38,779 bases of DNA from Kiritimatiellia bacterium (GCA_007136425.1 SLGY01000067.1:1-38779), one strand, 5' to 3'; shown: positions 23,278-32,221, counted from the first letter of the stretch. The notes: generated by a model from the letters alone, not told the origin. Numbers and translations are program-made.

Positions 23278-24084
23278 ATGTCGTTATACCCGTTTCATCA
23301 TCCGGATATCTGTCCGACGGTCATTCGTCGGTGCGCGACGGATACGTTGTTGGATTTGATTGCGTCGGGATTACAGATCACAACGTCGCGGGGAAAATGT
23401 CTATGGGGAACCTGGAGTTCTTCCGAGTCCGCCTACTATTCGGCGGTGTCCCGGTTACGAAAGAAAGGGTTGGTGGCCGAGCGCGGGGGCGAAGGACGCG
23501 CCCCGGTTTTCGAATTGACGGCGGAGGGCAGAACCCGCGTGTCCGAAGTCTGTTCAAGACGTGAGCCGTGGGCGAGGAAATGGAACGGGATCTGGTATCA
23601 AATCGCCTACGACGTTCCCGAAGCGGAACGCGCGACGCGGGAGGTTTTGCGGGCTTTTCTGAAGCGATTGCGGCTGGGCTGTCTCCAGAAGAGTGTGTGG
23701 GTTACGCCGAAGGATATACGTCCGGATTATGCGGATTTGGTGCAGGCGTCCCGTATCGATCTCTTTTCCGTGCTCTTCGAGTGCCGGACCGTGCTGAACC
23801 GTCCTGCGGCGGAGATCGTAAGGATGGCATGGGACATGGACCGGCTGAGACGGGGCCAGGAATGGTATCTGCAGGTGTGCGAGGAAAACCTGGCCCGCGC
23901 GCGGGCAGGAACGCTCTCGAGAAACATGCTCTACGCGCTGGCGGGTGAGGAACTGAATGCGTACGTGACGGTGATGAAGGATGACCCCCTGTTGCCCCGT
24001 CCCTTGTGGCCGGCCGGTTACAAGGGCGACGAAGTGTGGCGTTTTCATCGGCACTTTACGGCGGAATGGTCCAAAATCGCCTAG
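23278..24084 (+). CDS. PaaX-family transcriptional regulator (Cas2-fold central domain)
   Basis: A 268-residue protein with three parts expected of PaaX. There is a winged helix-turn-helix at ~15-90 (AYYSAVSRLRKKGLVAE, FELTAEGR) and a central Cas2-like fold at ~100-175 (KWNGIWYQIAYDVPEAER, then RLRLGCLQKSVWVTPKDI). The C-terminal helical domain ends DPLLPRPLWPAGYKGDEVW. PaaX represses phenylacetyl-CoA catabolism, but no such genes are nearby, so its target is more likely local. It is flanked by near-identical 42- and 46-bp palindromes whose centres are 975 bp apart. The palindrome abuts the start, leaving no room for a separate Shine-Dalgarno, so translation may be leaderless or the transcript structured. 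Confidence 0.8.
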   Translation: MSLYPFHHPDICPTVIRRCATDTLLDLIASGLQITTSRGKCLWGTWSSSESAYYSAVSRLRKKGLVAERGGEGRAPVFELTAEGRTRVSEVCSRREPWARKWNGIWYQIAYDVPEAERATREVLRAFLKRLRLGCLQKSVWVTPKDIRPDYADLVQASRIDLFSVLFECRTVLNRPAAEIVRMAWDMDRLRRGQEWYLQVCEENLARARAGTLSRNMLYALAGEELNAYVTVMKDDPLLPRPLWPAGYKGDEVWRFHRHFTAEWSKIA

Positions 24085-24386
24085 TGTCCCAAGTCATTGC
24101 TGTTACCCGCGCGGATGCGATGCCCAGTGGTATAGCTGTCTCCCGTCTCACTACGACTTTATCTAAAATACTCCAGCCACAAGTCGGCCTCTGCCTCGCG
24201 CCGATCTGTCATTTATTTTGACGATCGTCAAAATAAATGACAGATCGAGTGGGGTGGTGGGCGGGACGGGATGAGGGGAGCGAAGGACGGAAGCGGACCC
24301 CGTGTTTCCGATAGCGAGACCATGATTCGGGGCGGAAAGGGGGCGCGTTTCAGGGAGCAGGTTCCTTGCTTGGAAACAAAAGTTGG
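24085..24386. other. Gene-free region holding the second palindrome
   Basis: Between the regulator stop and the convergent cydC stop I see no gene and no terminator with a T-run. Its only clear structure is the 46-bp perfect palindrome at 24202-24247. Confidence 0.6.
24202..24247. repeat. 46-bp perfect palindrome downstream of the PaaX-like gene
   Basis: A perfect inverted repeat of 23 bp per arm centred between 24224 and 24225. The left arm reads CGATCTGTCATTTATTTTGA and the axis is GACGATCGTC. Over the shared 42 bp it differs from the upstream copy at a single base. It lies 118 bp after the regulator stop and 140 bp before the cydC stop. Confidence 0.93.
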
Positions 24387-26105
24387 TCAGAGGGAGAGGA
24401 CCTGATTCTGTAGTTGGAGGAGGCGCGCATAGTGGCCGTCGGCGGCAATGAGTTTGTCGTGCGGGCCGCGTTCCACAATCCGGCCGCGGTCCATGACGAG
24501 AATCGTGTGCACGCGGTCAAGTCGCAATAAGCGGTGCGTGATCCATAACACGCTGCGATTGGCGCCATGAGCGAGGAGCGCGTCGAGTACCCGACCTTCG
24601 GTATCCTCGTCAAGATGCGCGGTCGGCTCGTCCAACACAAGCAGAGGCGCGTCTTTGAGGAATACGCGCGCGACGGCTAATCGCTGTCGTTCGCCACCCG
24701 AAAGCCTGGCGCCTTGTTCCCCGATAAAGGTGTCCAGTCCCTCCGGCAATTGACCTACGAAGGTCGCCAGCTGCGCGCGCTCGAGCGCGGACCAGAGTGC
24801 GCGTTCATCGGCGTGCGGGGCTGCCAGTAATAGGTTCGCTCGTATAGTGTCATTGAATACATGGGTGTGCTGCGGTACGACGGCCGCGTGGCGCAGTACC
24901 TCTTCCTGCGTGTATTCCGATAATGGGCGTCCGTCGAAGGTGATTTCGCCCTTGTCCGGATCGCGGAAACGCAAGAGGAGATGGGCGAGCGTGCTTTTCC
25001 CGGCGCCGCTGGGGCCGACGACGGCTATCCGCCTGCCGGCAGGCAACGAGAAGTGGATGTCGGTAACCGCGTCGCCCGCATCATAGGCGAGCGCGACCCC
25101 TTTGAAGTGCATGTCATGTGCGGCGGGTGTGGTGGGGTCGGCTGGGTCAGGTACCGGATGCGGCTCGTTGTGTAATGCCTCGATTCGTGTCGCGGCGGTC
25201 CGGGTTCGTTCATGAAATTGATAGGCCGGCCCCAAATGCTGCACGGCCTCGAAACTGGTCAGCACCCCCAAGGCGAGCAATGCGAGATAGATCCCGTCCA
25301 AAGCGCCGGCCGCCACCATGGGTATGGCCAGGACCAGAACCGTCCACATGCCGAGTTGCGCGCACAATTGGGTGAGGCCGTCCTGGACGCCGGTTATCGT
25401 CGCCTGACGGGCCTGCAAGCGCCCGAGTTGTGCATTGTGCGCGTGTACGTCGCGCCGGGCGCGATCTTCCGAGCCCAGTGTCAACAGGTCGCCCAATCCC
25501 TGGAGTTGTTCAACCAGCAAGGCTTGAAGGTCCGCGCGGGCGACGACCTGATCGTGTCCGATGCCGCGCGCGCTTCGGGCCGCGTGCCAAGGCAATAGAA
25601 TTCCGTTGATAGCCAGAAAGACAAAGGTCGTCCACGCGAGTAGCGGCGAGAATACGTGCAAGGCGGCCACCGTAATGATCGAGACGATGGCGGCCGTGAT
25701 TACCGGCGCGACCACGCGAAGATAGAGTTGTTGCAAGGCGTCCAGGTCGTCGGCCATGCGCCCCAGGACATCGCCGGAACGGTGGCGCAGTAGCAGGCCG
25801 GGCATCAATGGTGTCAGGACGCGATATAGTTCAACGCGCAGGGCGAGCAACCATTTGAATGTGAGATCGTGAGACACCATACGCTCGAGATAACGCACGG
25901 CCGCCCGTGATAGAGCAAAAAAGCGTACGGCCACGATCACCAGCATGAGGTCCAGAATGGGCGGACGCAACGCCGCCCAGGAAATGAGATAACCGGAGCT
26001 GGACATCAGGCCGATGCCCGCGAGGATCGTGCATACGGCAGCCGCAAGGGAAGCCGCGACTTGAGCGCGATGGGTCTTCAGAAAGCGGTACAACGAGCCC
26101 ATCAT
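24387..26105 (-). CDS. cydC: CydC subunit of the CydDC ABC exporter
   Basis: A 572-residue half-transporter: six membrane helices in the first ~300 residues, then an ATPase domain with Walker A VGPSGAGKST, signature LSGGERQRLAVARVFL and Walker B LLVLDEPTAHLDEDT. The heterodimer with CydD exports cysteine and glutathione to the periplasm and is needed for assembly of cytochrome bd. The gene is last in cydA-cydB-cydD-cydC, overlapping cydD by four bases (ATGA at 26102-26105), so translation is coupled. Assignment as CydC rather than CydD rests on order and similarity. Confidence 0.88.
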   Translation of the reverse strand: MMGSLYRFLKTHRAQVAASLAAAVCTILAGIGLMSSSGYLISWAALRPPILDLMLVIVAVRFFALSRAAVRYLERMVSHDLTFKWLLALRVELYRVLTPLMPGLLLRHRSGDVLGRMADDLDALQQLYLRVVAPVITAAIVSIITVAALHVFSPLLAWTTFVFLAINGILLPWHAARSARGIGHDQVVARADLQALLVEQLQGLGDLLTLGSEDRARRDVHAHNAQLGRLQARQATITGVQDGLTQLCAQLGMWTVLVLAIPMVAAGALDGIYLALLALGVLTSFEAVQHLGPAYQFHERTRTAATRIEALHNEPHPVPDPADPTTPAAHDMHFKGVALAYDAGDAVTDIHFSLPAGRRIAVVGPSGAGKSTLAHLLLRFRDPDKGEITFDGRPLSEYTQEEVLRHAAVVPQHTHVFNDTIRANLLLAAPHADERALWSALERAQLATFVGQLPEGLDTFIGEQGARLSGGERQRLAVARVFLKDAPLLVLDEPTAHLDEDTEGRVLDALLAHGANRSVLWITHRLLRLDRVHTILVMDRGRIVERGPHDKLIAADGHYARLLQLQNQVLSL

Positions 26106-27820
26106 CGTGCCGCCCTCCGTAGCAGGCCCGCATAGGCGCCGTTCCGCTTTGCTAATTCAGCGTGCGCGCCTTGTTCCGCCAGTCGTCCGTGTTCGAGTAC
26201 GAGAATATGGTCCGCACGATAGATCGTACGCAGCCGATGCGCGATGACCAGGACGGTACGATTTCGGGAGAGGCGTTCGAACGCGCGACCGATCTTCTCT
26301 TCGCTTTCGGGGTCGAGGTTGGAGGCCGGTTCATCCATCAAGAGGATGGGCGCATCCTTCAGGAAAGCGCGGGCCAGTGCGAGGCGTTGCCGTTCCCCGC
26401 CGCTTAGTCGCCAGCCCTGCTCGCCGAGCATCGTTTCATAACCGTCCGGCAGGCGTGCGATGACGTCGTGCGCTTCGGCAAGCGCAGCGGCGTCGCGCAA
26501 GTCTTCGATTGTGGCGTCCGGACGCGCCATGCGCAGGTTTTCCATGACCGTGCCCCGATATAGTGCGGGGAATTGCGCCACGACGGCAAGGCGCCGGCGC
26601 CAGACGGTTTGATCCAGGTCCAGCAGGTCTGTTTCGCCGGCTCGGATGACGCCTGATTCCGGATCGAGATAACGGCATAACAGATGAAAGAGCGTGCTCT
26701 TCCCGGCGCCGCTGTGCCCGACCAGTGCGGTGACACGTCCGTGCGCGATGGTCGCCGTGACGTTGTGCAGGGCGTAGGATTCCCGGCCGGGATACCTGAG
26801 CGACACGTCGCGCAATGTGATATCAAAAGGCGGCGCGGGTGCGGCGACCGCGTGCGCCGGTGCGTGCGGCGTAGGTATCTCCAATGCCGCGAAGACGCGA
26901 TCAGCGGCGGCGCGGCCTTCCAGCGCGGCGTGATGTTCGGCGCCGAGTTGACGAAAAGGAAGATAGAATTCGGGTGCGAGCAAGAGGACAAACAAGCCGA
27001 GCTGAAAAGGAATGTGCCCTTCCACTAGGCGCACGCCGATCTGAACGGCGACGATAGCCGTGCTGAGCGAGGCGGCCAGCTCGAGGACAAGCCCGGAAAG
27101 AAAGGCGATTTTCAACACGCCCATGGTGGTCAGGCGATACCGGTTGCTGATACGGCGAATGTCCTTTTCCCGGGCCGCGGCGGCGCCGAAGAGTTTAAGC
27201 GTGGTCAAGCCTTGCAGGACATCCAGAAAGTACGCACTCATCCTGCTCAAGGCCGACCACTGTTTTTGCGTGCGCTTTTCGGCCATGCTCCCGATCAGCC
27301 ACATGAAGAGGGGGATCAACGGGCCGGTACACAGCAGGATCGCCCCGCTCAATGGGTCGATGGTCAACACCACGACGGCAATGAGCAGCGGAGCGATCAT
27401 GACGTGCATGGCGCGGGGCAGGTATCGCGCATAATAGGCGTCTATCTTCTCAAGCCCTTCGGTCAGTGTGGAGGTGAGTTCCCCGGTACGTTCGTTTTTG
27501 AGGGTGACGGGGCCGGTACACAGCAGATGCTCGAACAGGCGGTCGCGCAGCTCGGACTTGATGCGTATGGCGCCGCGCTGGTTAATGGATTGGCTGCAAC
27601 CGGTGAGCAACGCGCGCGCAAGAATGGCCCCGAGCAGGAGCAGCAGGAGCCCATGGACGTCGGACCGTGCGGTGTCTTCCATGAAGACGTCGTGAATGAT
27701 CCGGCTCAGCCAAACCATTTGGACGATGATGACCGAGGTGCTCAGCAAGCTGATAACGCCGGAGACGGCGAGCAGTCCCCGTATGCGATCCGTCAAACGG
27801 ATAAGTGGCCGGTAAATCAT
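26102..27820 (-). CDS. cydD: CydD subunit of the CydDC ABC exporter
   Basis: A 572-residue half-transporter with six membrane helices and an ATPase domain carrying VGHSGAGKST, LSGGERQRLALARAFL and ILLMDEPASNLDPES. It pairs with CydC in thiol export that supports maturation of the bd oxidase. The start is the ATG before IYRPLIRLTDRIRG. It follows cydB with a 98-bp gap, which may hold a weak separate signal, although the four genes read as one minus-strand operon. Confidence 0.9.
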   Translation of the reverse strand: MIYRPLIRLTDRIRGLLAVSGVISLLSTSVIIVQMVWLSRIIHDVFMEDTARSDVHGLLLLLLGAILARALLTGCSQSINQRGAIRIKSELRDRLFEHLLCTGPVTLKNERTGELTSTLTEGLEKIDAYYARYLPRAMHVMIAPLLIAVVVLTIDPLSGAILLCTGPLIPLFMWLIGSMAEKRTQKQWSALSRMSAYFLDVLQGLTTLKLFGAAAAREKDIRRISNRYRLTTMGVLKIAFLSGLVLELAASLSTAIVAVQIGVRLVEGHIPFQLGLFVLLLAPEFYLPFRQLGAEHHAALEGRAAADRVFAALEIPTPHAPAHAVAAPAPPFDITLRDVSLRYPGRESYALHNVTATIAHGRVTALVGHSGAGKSTLFHLLCRYLDPESGVIRAGETDLLDLDQTVWRRRLAVVAQFPALYRGTVMENLRMARPDATIEDLRDAAALAEAHDVIARLPDGYETMLGEQGWRLSGGERQRLALARAFLKDAPILLMDEPASNLDPESEEKIGRAFERLSRNRTVLVIAHRLRTIYRADHILVLEHGRLAEQGAHAELAKRNGAYAGLLRRAAR

Positions 27821-27918
27821 GCGGACAGGATAGTCAACGGGGTCCCGCGTTCAAGAGGGAATGTCCGCATGGCGTTCACGGTCTTTGGCGTGGAAGCCCT
27901 TTTCGGACGCGTGCCGGC

Positions 27919-28932
27919 TCAGTGTTCCGGAATGGCGTCGCGCGTCAGCCGTTTTCGAAAAACGTAATAGCTCCACGCCTGATATCCCAACACGATGGGG
28001 ACGAAGAACAGGGCGACAAAAAGCATGACCTTCAGCGTGAGCGGGCTGGAGGAAGCGTTATAGATCGTGAGATGCCAGTCCGGATTCAAGCTGGACACCA
28101 TGACGCGCGGGAACAGTCCCTGAAAGAGAACGGCCGCGCCGCACACGATAGTGAACGACGTGGCGGCGAAGGCCCAGCCGTCCAGTTTCATGCGCAGAAA
28201 GACGGCGATCGCGATATACCCGCAGGCGGCCAGTAGCGGCAGGGTGCCGGGTATGATGCCGACCTGCTCGTGCACGTCGGTGACGAAGTAGCCGGAGGTG
28301 GCGAAGCCCAGCGTAATGACGATCCCGGGCATCCAGATGCGTTTGGCTACGGCATGCGCGCGGGCCTGGACGTCGCCGCCCGTGCGCAGGCTCAGAAAGA
28401 CCGCGCCGTGCAGCGTAAAGATCAACAGGGACACCGCGCCGCCGAGCAGCGCGTAGGGGTTCAACAGATTGAAGAATCCGCCCGCATAGTACATGTCCTC
28501 TCCGATAGGCACGCCGCGCACGATATTGGCAAAGGCAACGCCCCAAAGGATGGCGGGAATCAGGCTGCCGAAGAAAATAAAGTGATCGGACATCCTGCGC
28601 CAGCCGGCCGCTTGAAGTTTGCTGCGGAACTCAAACCCGACCGCGCGCAGGATCAGCGCGACGAGGATCAGCAGCAGGGGTAGATAGAATCCGCTGAACA
28701 AGGTGGCGTACCAGTGCGGGAAAGCGGCAAACATCGCGCCGCCCGCGGTGATCAGCCAGACCTCGTTCCCGTCCCAAAACGGGCCGATTGTGTTAATGAC
28801 CACCCGGCGGTCGGTATCGTCCTTGCTGACAAAGGGAAGCAGAATCCCGACGCCGAAATCGAATCCTTCCAGGAAAAAATACCCGATAAAGAGAATGGCG
28901 ATCAGGATGAACCAAGTGGTGTTAAGATCCAT
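27919..28932 (-). CDS. cydB: Cytochrome bd oxidase subunit II
   Basis: A 337-residue polytopic subunit with the conserved opening DLNTTWFILIAILFIGYFFL followed by EGFDFGVG, and later GPFWDGNEVWLI, which marks CydB. It forms the heterodimer with CydA that oxidises quinol and reduces oxygen to water in the inner membrane. The open frame extends 11 codons upstream, but the ATG at 28932 matches the family start. It lies 120 bp downstream of cydA. Confidence 0.93.
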   Translation of the reverse strand: MDLNTTWFILIAILFIGYFFLEGFDFGVGILLPFVSKDDTDRRVVINTIGPFWDGNEVWLITAGGAMFAAFPHWYATLFSGFYLPLLLILVALILRAVGFEFRSKLQAAGWRRMSDHFIFFGSLIPAILWGVAFANIVRGVPIGEDMYYAGGFFNLLNPYALLGGAVSLLIFTLHGAVFLSLRTGGDVQARAHAVAKRIWMPGIVITLGFATSGYFVTDVHEQVGIIPGTLPLLAACGYIAIAVFLRMKLDGWAFAATSFTIVCGAAVLFQGLFPRVMVSSLNPDWHLTIYNASSSPLTLKVMLFVALFFVPIVLGYQAWSYYVFRKRLTRDAIPEH

Positions 28933-29052
28933 GACGAAAACTCCCGAATGAATGCCTCGCAGCAATTACCGGACAATCCGGTCGCCCCACCGGCATTAAT
29001 GGCGGGGGCTGCCTTGTTTTTTCAGATTTTCTGCTTTTCACTTCCGACTTCC

Positions 29053-30438
29053 TCAATATGCATGCGCTCCAGAAGAATCATCCGTCGGTTCGTCCGCGGC
29101 GCGGTCCCCCGGTTTGGCCGGGCGCGCGAAGCGATGCACGAGATAAAAGCCCAGCGCCGCCAGCGCGCCGTATAAAAGCGTAAACGTAGTCATGGATATC
29201 CAGATGGCGCCCGATCCGACAATGGGCGAGACGCCGTCCTTCGTCTTGAGCAGGCCGTATACGACCCACGGCTGGCGCCCCATCTCCGCGACCGTCCAGC
29301 CCGCCGTGTTGGCCAGGAAGGGCATGAACAGCATGAAGAGGCAGACCTTGAGAAAGAGGCGATTGTTATCGAGCCGGTTGCGCCACCAGTTGACGAGCCC
29401 CCATATGCTCAAGAAGATGAAGAGCATTCCCAGGCCGACCATGAGGCGAAAGCTCCAGTAGACCACGGTGACCGGCGGAATGTAATCGCCGGGCCCGTAT
29501 TTTTCCTCGTATTCAGCCTGCAAGTCGCGCATGCCGACCACTTCCTCCGTGAGATTGTTATGCGCCAGAATGCTCAAGAGATACGGAATCCCGAATTCGC
29601 GTCGGCTGGTCATGTTCTCGCGATCGTGAATGGCGAACAGCGACATGCTGGCCGGCGCTTCGGTTTCCCACAGCCCTTCCATCGCGGCGAGCTTCATCGG
29701 CTGCAGTTTTACCGTGTCCTGGGCTTGTGTGTGGCCCGTGGTGGCGGCGGCCAGACTGGCGACGGCGGTCAGGACGAGGGCGATGCGCGCCGATTTCAGG
29801 AACATGTCCGAACGATGTTTATGCAACAAGTTCCATGCGCTGATACCGAGCACGAAGAGCCCGCCGGTGACAAAGCCGGCAATGATCGTATGGGGAATCT
29901 GTGCAAGCGCCCTCTCGTTCAGCATGATGGCGACAAAATCCGCCAGTTCGGCGCGATCGTTGCGCAATACGTAGCCGACCGGTACTTGCATCCAGGCATT
30001 GGCGATAAGTATCCAAATGGCGGACAGGTTGGACGCAAACGCCACCAGCCAGATGCAGAGCAGGTGCAGACCTTTGGACAGTTTGTTCCAGCCGAATAAC
30101 CATAACCCGATGAAGGTGGATTCGATAAAGAACGCGGTCAACGCTTCGATCGCCAGCGGGATCCCGAAAATATCGCCTACAAAACGTGAATAGCCCGACC
30201 AATTCATGCCGAACTGAAATTCCTGCACGATGCCGGTCACTACGCCGAGGGTGAAAAGAATGACGAAGAGTTTGCCCCAGAAAAGCGTCATCTTCTTGTA
30301 GGTCTCGTCCCCCGTCTTGTAATAGAAGGTCTGCATGATCGCGACCAGCACGGAGAGCCCCAGCGTGAGGGGCACGAAGATGAAGTGATAGACGGTGGTA
30401 ATACCGAACTGCCAGCGTGCAAGTAATAGTGGATCCAT
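29053..30438 (-). CDS. cydA: Cytochrome bd oxidase subunit I
   Basis: A 461-residue haem-bearing subunit. MDPLLLARWQFGITTVYHFI gives the N-terminal helix with H18, a haem ligand. ANAWMQVPVGY and the quinol-site motif GRQPWVVYGLLKT are intact. The quinol loop is short, as in Bacillus-type CydA. The open frame reaches 30666, running through a MITE-like repeat, but AAGGAAGG three bases before the ATG at 30438 and family alignment fix the start. The Shine-Dalgarno has a perfect complement 23 bases upstream. The enzyme gives high-affinity respiration at low oxygen. Confidence 0.94.
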   Translation of the reverse strand: MDPLLLARWQFGITTVYHFIFVPLTLGLSVLVAIMQTFYYKTGDETYKKMTLFWGKLFVILFTLGVVTGIVQEFQFGMNWSGYSRFVGDIFGIPLAIEALTAFFIESTFIGLWLFGWNKLSKGLHLLCIWLVAFASNLSAIWILIANAWMQVPVGYVLRNDRAELADFVAIMLNERALAQIPHTIIAGFVTGGLFVLGISAWNLLHKHRSDMFLKSARIALVLTAVASLAAATTGHTQAQDTVKLQPMKLAAMEGLWETEAPASMSLFAIHDRENMTSRREFGIPYLLSILAHNNLTEEVVGMRDLQAEYEEKYGPGDYIPPVTVVYWSFRLMVGLGMLFIFLSIWGLVNWWRNRLDNNRLFLKVCLFMLFMPFLANTAGWTVAEMGRQPWVVYGLLKTKDGVSPIVGSGAIWISMTTFTLLYGALAALGFYLVHRFARPAKPGDRAADEPTDDSSGAHAY

Positions 30439-30441
30439 ATT

Positions 30442-30480
30442 CCTTCCTTGATGCTCGTTACCCGAAAACCTTAAGGAAGG
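30442..30480 (-). promoter_or_regulatory. Candidate Shine-Dalgarno-sequestering hairpin of cydA
   Basis: In the cydA transcript CCUUCCUU (plus-strand 30473-30480) can pair with AAGGAAGG (30442-30449), the ribosome-binding site, over 8 perfect base pairs with a 23-nt loop. A CCUUAAGG self-complement at the 5' arm offers an alternative pairing that would free the site. This is structure seen in sequence; a switch function is inference. Confidence 0.4.
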
Positions 30481-30542
30481 ATGAAAGGCGGGAGCAATCG
30501 GGGTTTCCCTGATTTGCTCGGCGCGACATCTCGTCGCGAAAG

Positions 30543-30669
30543 GGCGTGTTGTTTTATTCGAAATCGCGTGGCGAAATCGGCACGCCGCAAGTGGCGGCCC
30601 TACGAAATGCTTTGGTCGTAGGGCTGTAGGGCCGTCGCTTGCGACGCGCCGGGAATAAATCAACACGCC
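30543..30669. repeat. 127-bp MITE-like palindromic element, full copy
   Basis: The ends are inverted repeats, GGCGTGTTGTTTTATTC (30543-30559) against GAATAAATCAACACGCC (30653-30669), with one mismatch in 17. Inside is a second inverted pair, CGCCGCAAGTGGCGGCCCTA on the left against the block at 30625-30646 on the right, each arm containing its own small hairpin (GTCGC-TT-GCGAC on the right). A truncated copy is at 12702-12810. It lies between the ends of the malonyl-CoA decarboxylase and cydA genes and has no coding capacity. Confidence 0.7.
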
Positions 30670-30686
30670 GGAAACGCGGGGCGATT

Positions 30687-32081
30687 CTATTTCAGCAGGC
30701 CGGTGATGGTGGAAGACGCGTTGATTTCGCCTTCGCCGGTGTACTCTTCGTGGAAGCGTTCGATCCAGTCCAAGCGATACAGGTAGTTGATCATCATTCC
30801 CGCGGAATCGGCCATGCCCCGGGTTGATGTGTCAGCCAGCCAGTTCAGGCGTTGCATGCGCGCGCCGTTGGTCAGATGGAAATGCGCAACGGGGTCCAAG
30901 GCCTGTTTGCCGTCGCGTCGTTTCGCGTTCAGCAGGTAATTCGCGCACAGAGCGAGCAGGGCGGGTTTGACGGCTTCCCGGCGTTGTTCGTCCCGGTGCC
31001 AGCGTGTATCGGAAAGCGTGTCGCGTATGAGTTCATGGGCCGGTTGAGTGTCCGACAGGGCGCGCAACGGTTTGCGCGCATAGGCGGGCAGGGCGAGGTC
31101 GCCTTCGTCCAGTCGCGCGTCCAACCAGCGCCGAAAACCGGGAATGGGCGACAAGGTGGCGAATCGTTTGAGCTTGGGATGCGCACGTTGCAGCTCGTCG
31201 ACGACCTGTTTGATCAGGAAACTGCCGAAACTGATTCCGTTAAGGCCGCGTTGCGTGTTGGAAATGGAATAAAAGATGGCCGTATTCGCCTCGTCAGGAT
31301 CCATCGGCGGTTTTTTGTCATCCAGCAGATGTTGGATGTTATCGGCCAGCCCGTTGACCAGAGCGACTTCGATAAAGATCAGCGGTTCGTCTTCCATGCA
31401 CGGATGAAAGAAAGCAAAGCAGCGGCGATCACTTTCCAGGCGGTTCTTCAAATCAAGCCAGCCGCGCATGGGATGTACCGCCTCGTAACGGCCCAGCTTT
31501 TCAAGCAGCGAGGCGGGGGAATGCCATGTGATTTGCTGCAGTTCAAGAAAGCCGACATCAAACCATGTGGCCAGCAATTCTTTAATATCGCGTTCCAGCG
31601 GTTTCAGCTCCGGATGTTCCCCCAGCAAGTCGACCAATTCCCTGCGCAGCTCGACGATAAAGCGCGCGCCCGATTGAAACATATTGAATTGGCGCAGCAA
31701 CTTCAGGCGGGCCGGTTCCAGCGCCTGTCGAAGGTGTCGCTGAAGCTTTTCCTTTTCGGAAGGATCGGATGCGGATTGAAGCGCGCGTACGGCGTGATCG
31801 ATTTCTTCCTGGTCCGCGCCGAACTCGTCGTTCAACAGTTTCAAGAAGGCCAGCCGATCCCGGCTTGAGAATGTGATGTAATCGCGCGCCAATTGGGCGG
31901 CGCGTTGGCGGGCCGACACCTCTCCGCCCTGTCCTTCCAGGCAGGCGGTGATCTGTTCGCGTAACTCTGCGGGTCGGGCTTTGCGCGAGGTCTTTTCCCT
32001 GTCTTCGCCCCGAATCAACTCGCGCCAAACCGATTTCAAGTTCTCCCAGCCGGATGGTTCCTTCGGGCTTTGTGTGCTCAT
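30687..32081 (-). CDS. Malonyl-CoA decarboxylase
   Basis: A 464-residue protein with an N-terminal helical domain (~1-190) and a C-terminal GNAT-like catalytic domain. Recognised segments are CFAFFHPCMEDEPLIFIEVA (221-240), TAIFYSISNTQRGLNGISFG (267-286), which carries the catalytic-serine region, and VAHFHLTNGARMQRLNWLAD near the C-terminus with the catalytic histidine. The enzyme converts malonyl-CoA to acetyl-CoA and carbon dioxide. No acyl-CoA ligase or malonate transporter is adjacent, so its role may be control of malonyl-CoA. The Shine-Dalgarno is weak. Confidence 0.9.
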   Translation of the reverse strand: MSTQSPKEPSGWENLKSVWRELIRGEDREKTSRKARPAELREQITACLEGQGGEVSARQRAAQLARDYITFSSRDRLAFLKLLNDEFGADQEEIDHAVRALQSASDPSEKEKLQRHLRQALEPARLKLLRQFNMFQSGARFIVELRRELVDLLGEHPELKPLERDIKELLATWFDVGFLELQQITWHSPASLLEKLGRYEAVHPMRGWLDLKNRLESDRRCFAFFHPCMEDEPLIFIEVALVNGLADNIQHLLDDKKPPMDPDEANTAIFYSISNTQRGLNGISFGSFLIKQVVDELQRAHPKLKRFATLSPIPGFRRWLDARLDEGDLALPAYARKPLRALSDTQPAHELIRDTLSDTRWHRDEQRREAVKPALLALCANYLLNAKRRDGKQALDPVAHFHLTNGARMQRLNWLADTSTRGMADSAGMMINYLYRLDWIERFHEEYTGEGEINASSTITGLLK

Positions 32082-32187
32082 GACCGCTTATCCCGTTCCC
32101 CGTGCTTCATATCATATGCTCGTCGCTTATAATAATAGCCATTAAAGATCGAGGTTGCAAACTTTTCGAGTCAGGGCAGGGGCCGCG

Positions 32188-32221
32188 CGCTCTTGTCACG
32201 CCGGTCGGCGTGACAAGAGCG
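32188..32221. repeat. Perfect hairpin, 15-bp stem
   Basis: CGCTCTTGTCACGCC (32188-32202) and GGCGTGACAAGAGCG (32207-32221) pair perfectly around a GGTC loop, and GGGGC (32179-32183) can pair further out with GCCCC (32224-32228). Its 3' arm runs into the 135-bp repeat, in the same position as the different hairpin before copy 1. No T-run follows. Confidence 0.75.

Noticed and set aside
30439-30666. 76-residue N-terminal extension of CydA
   Set aside because: It runs through a MITE-like repeat, while a strong Shine-Dalgarno and family alignment fix the start at 30438.
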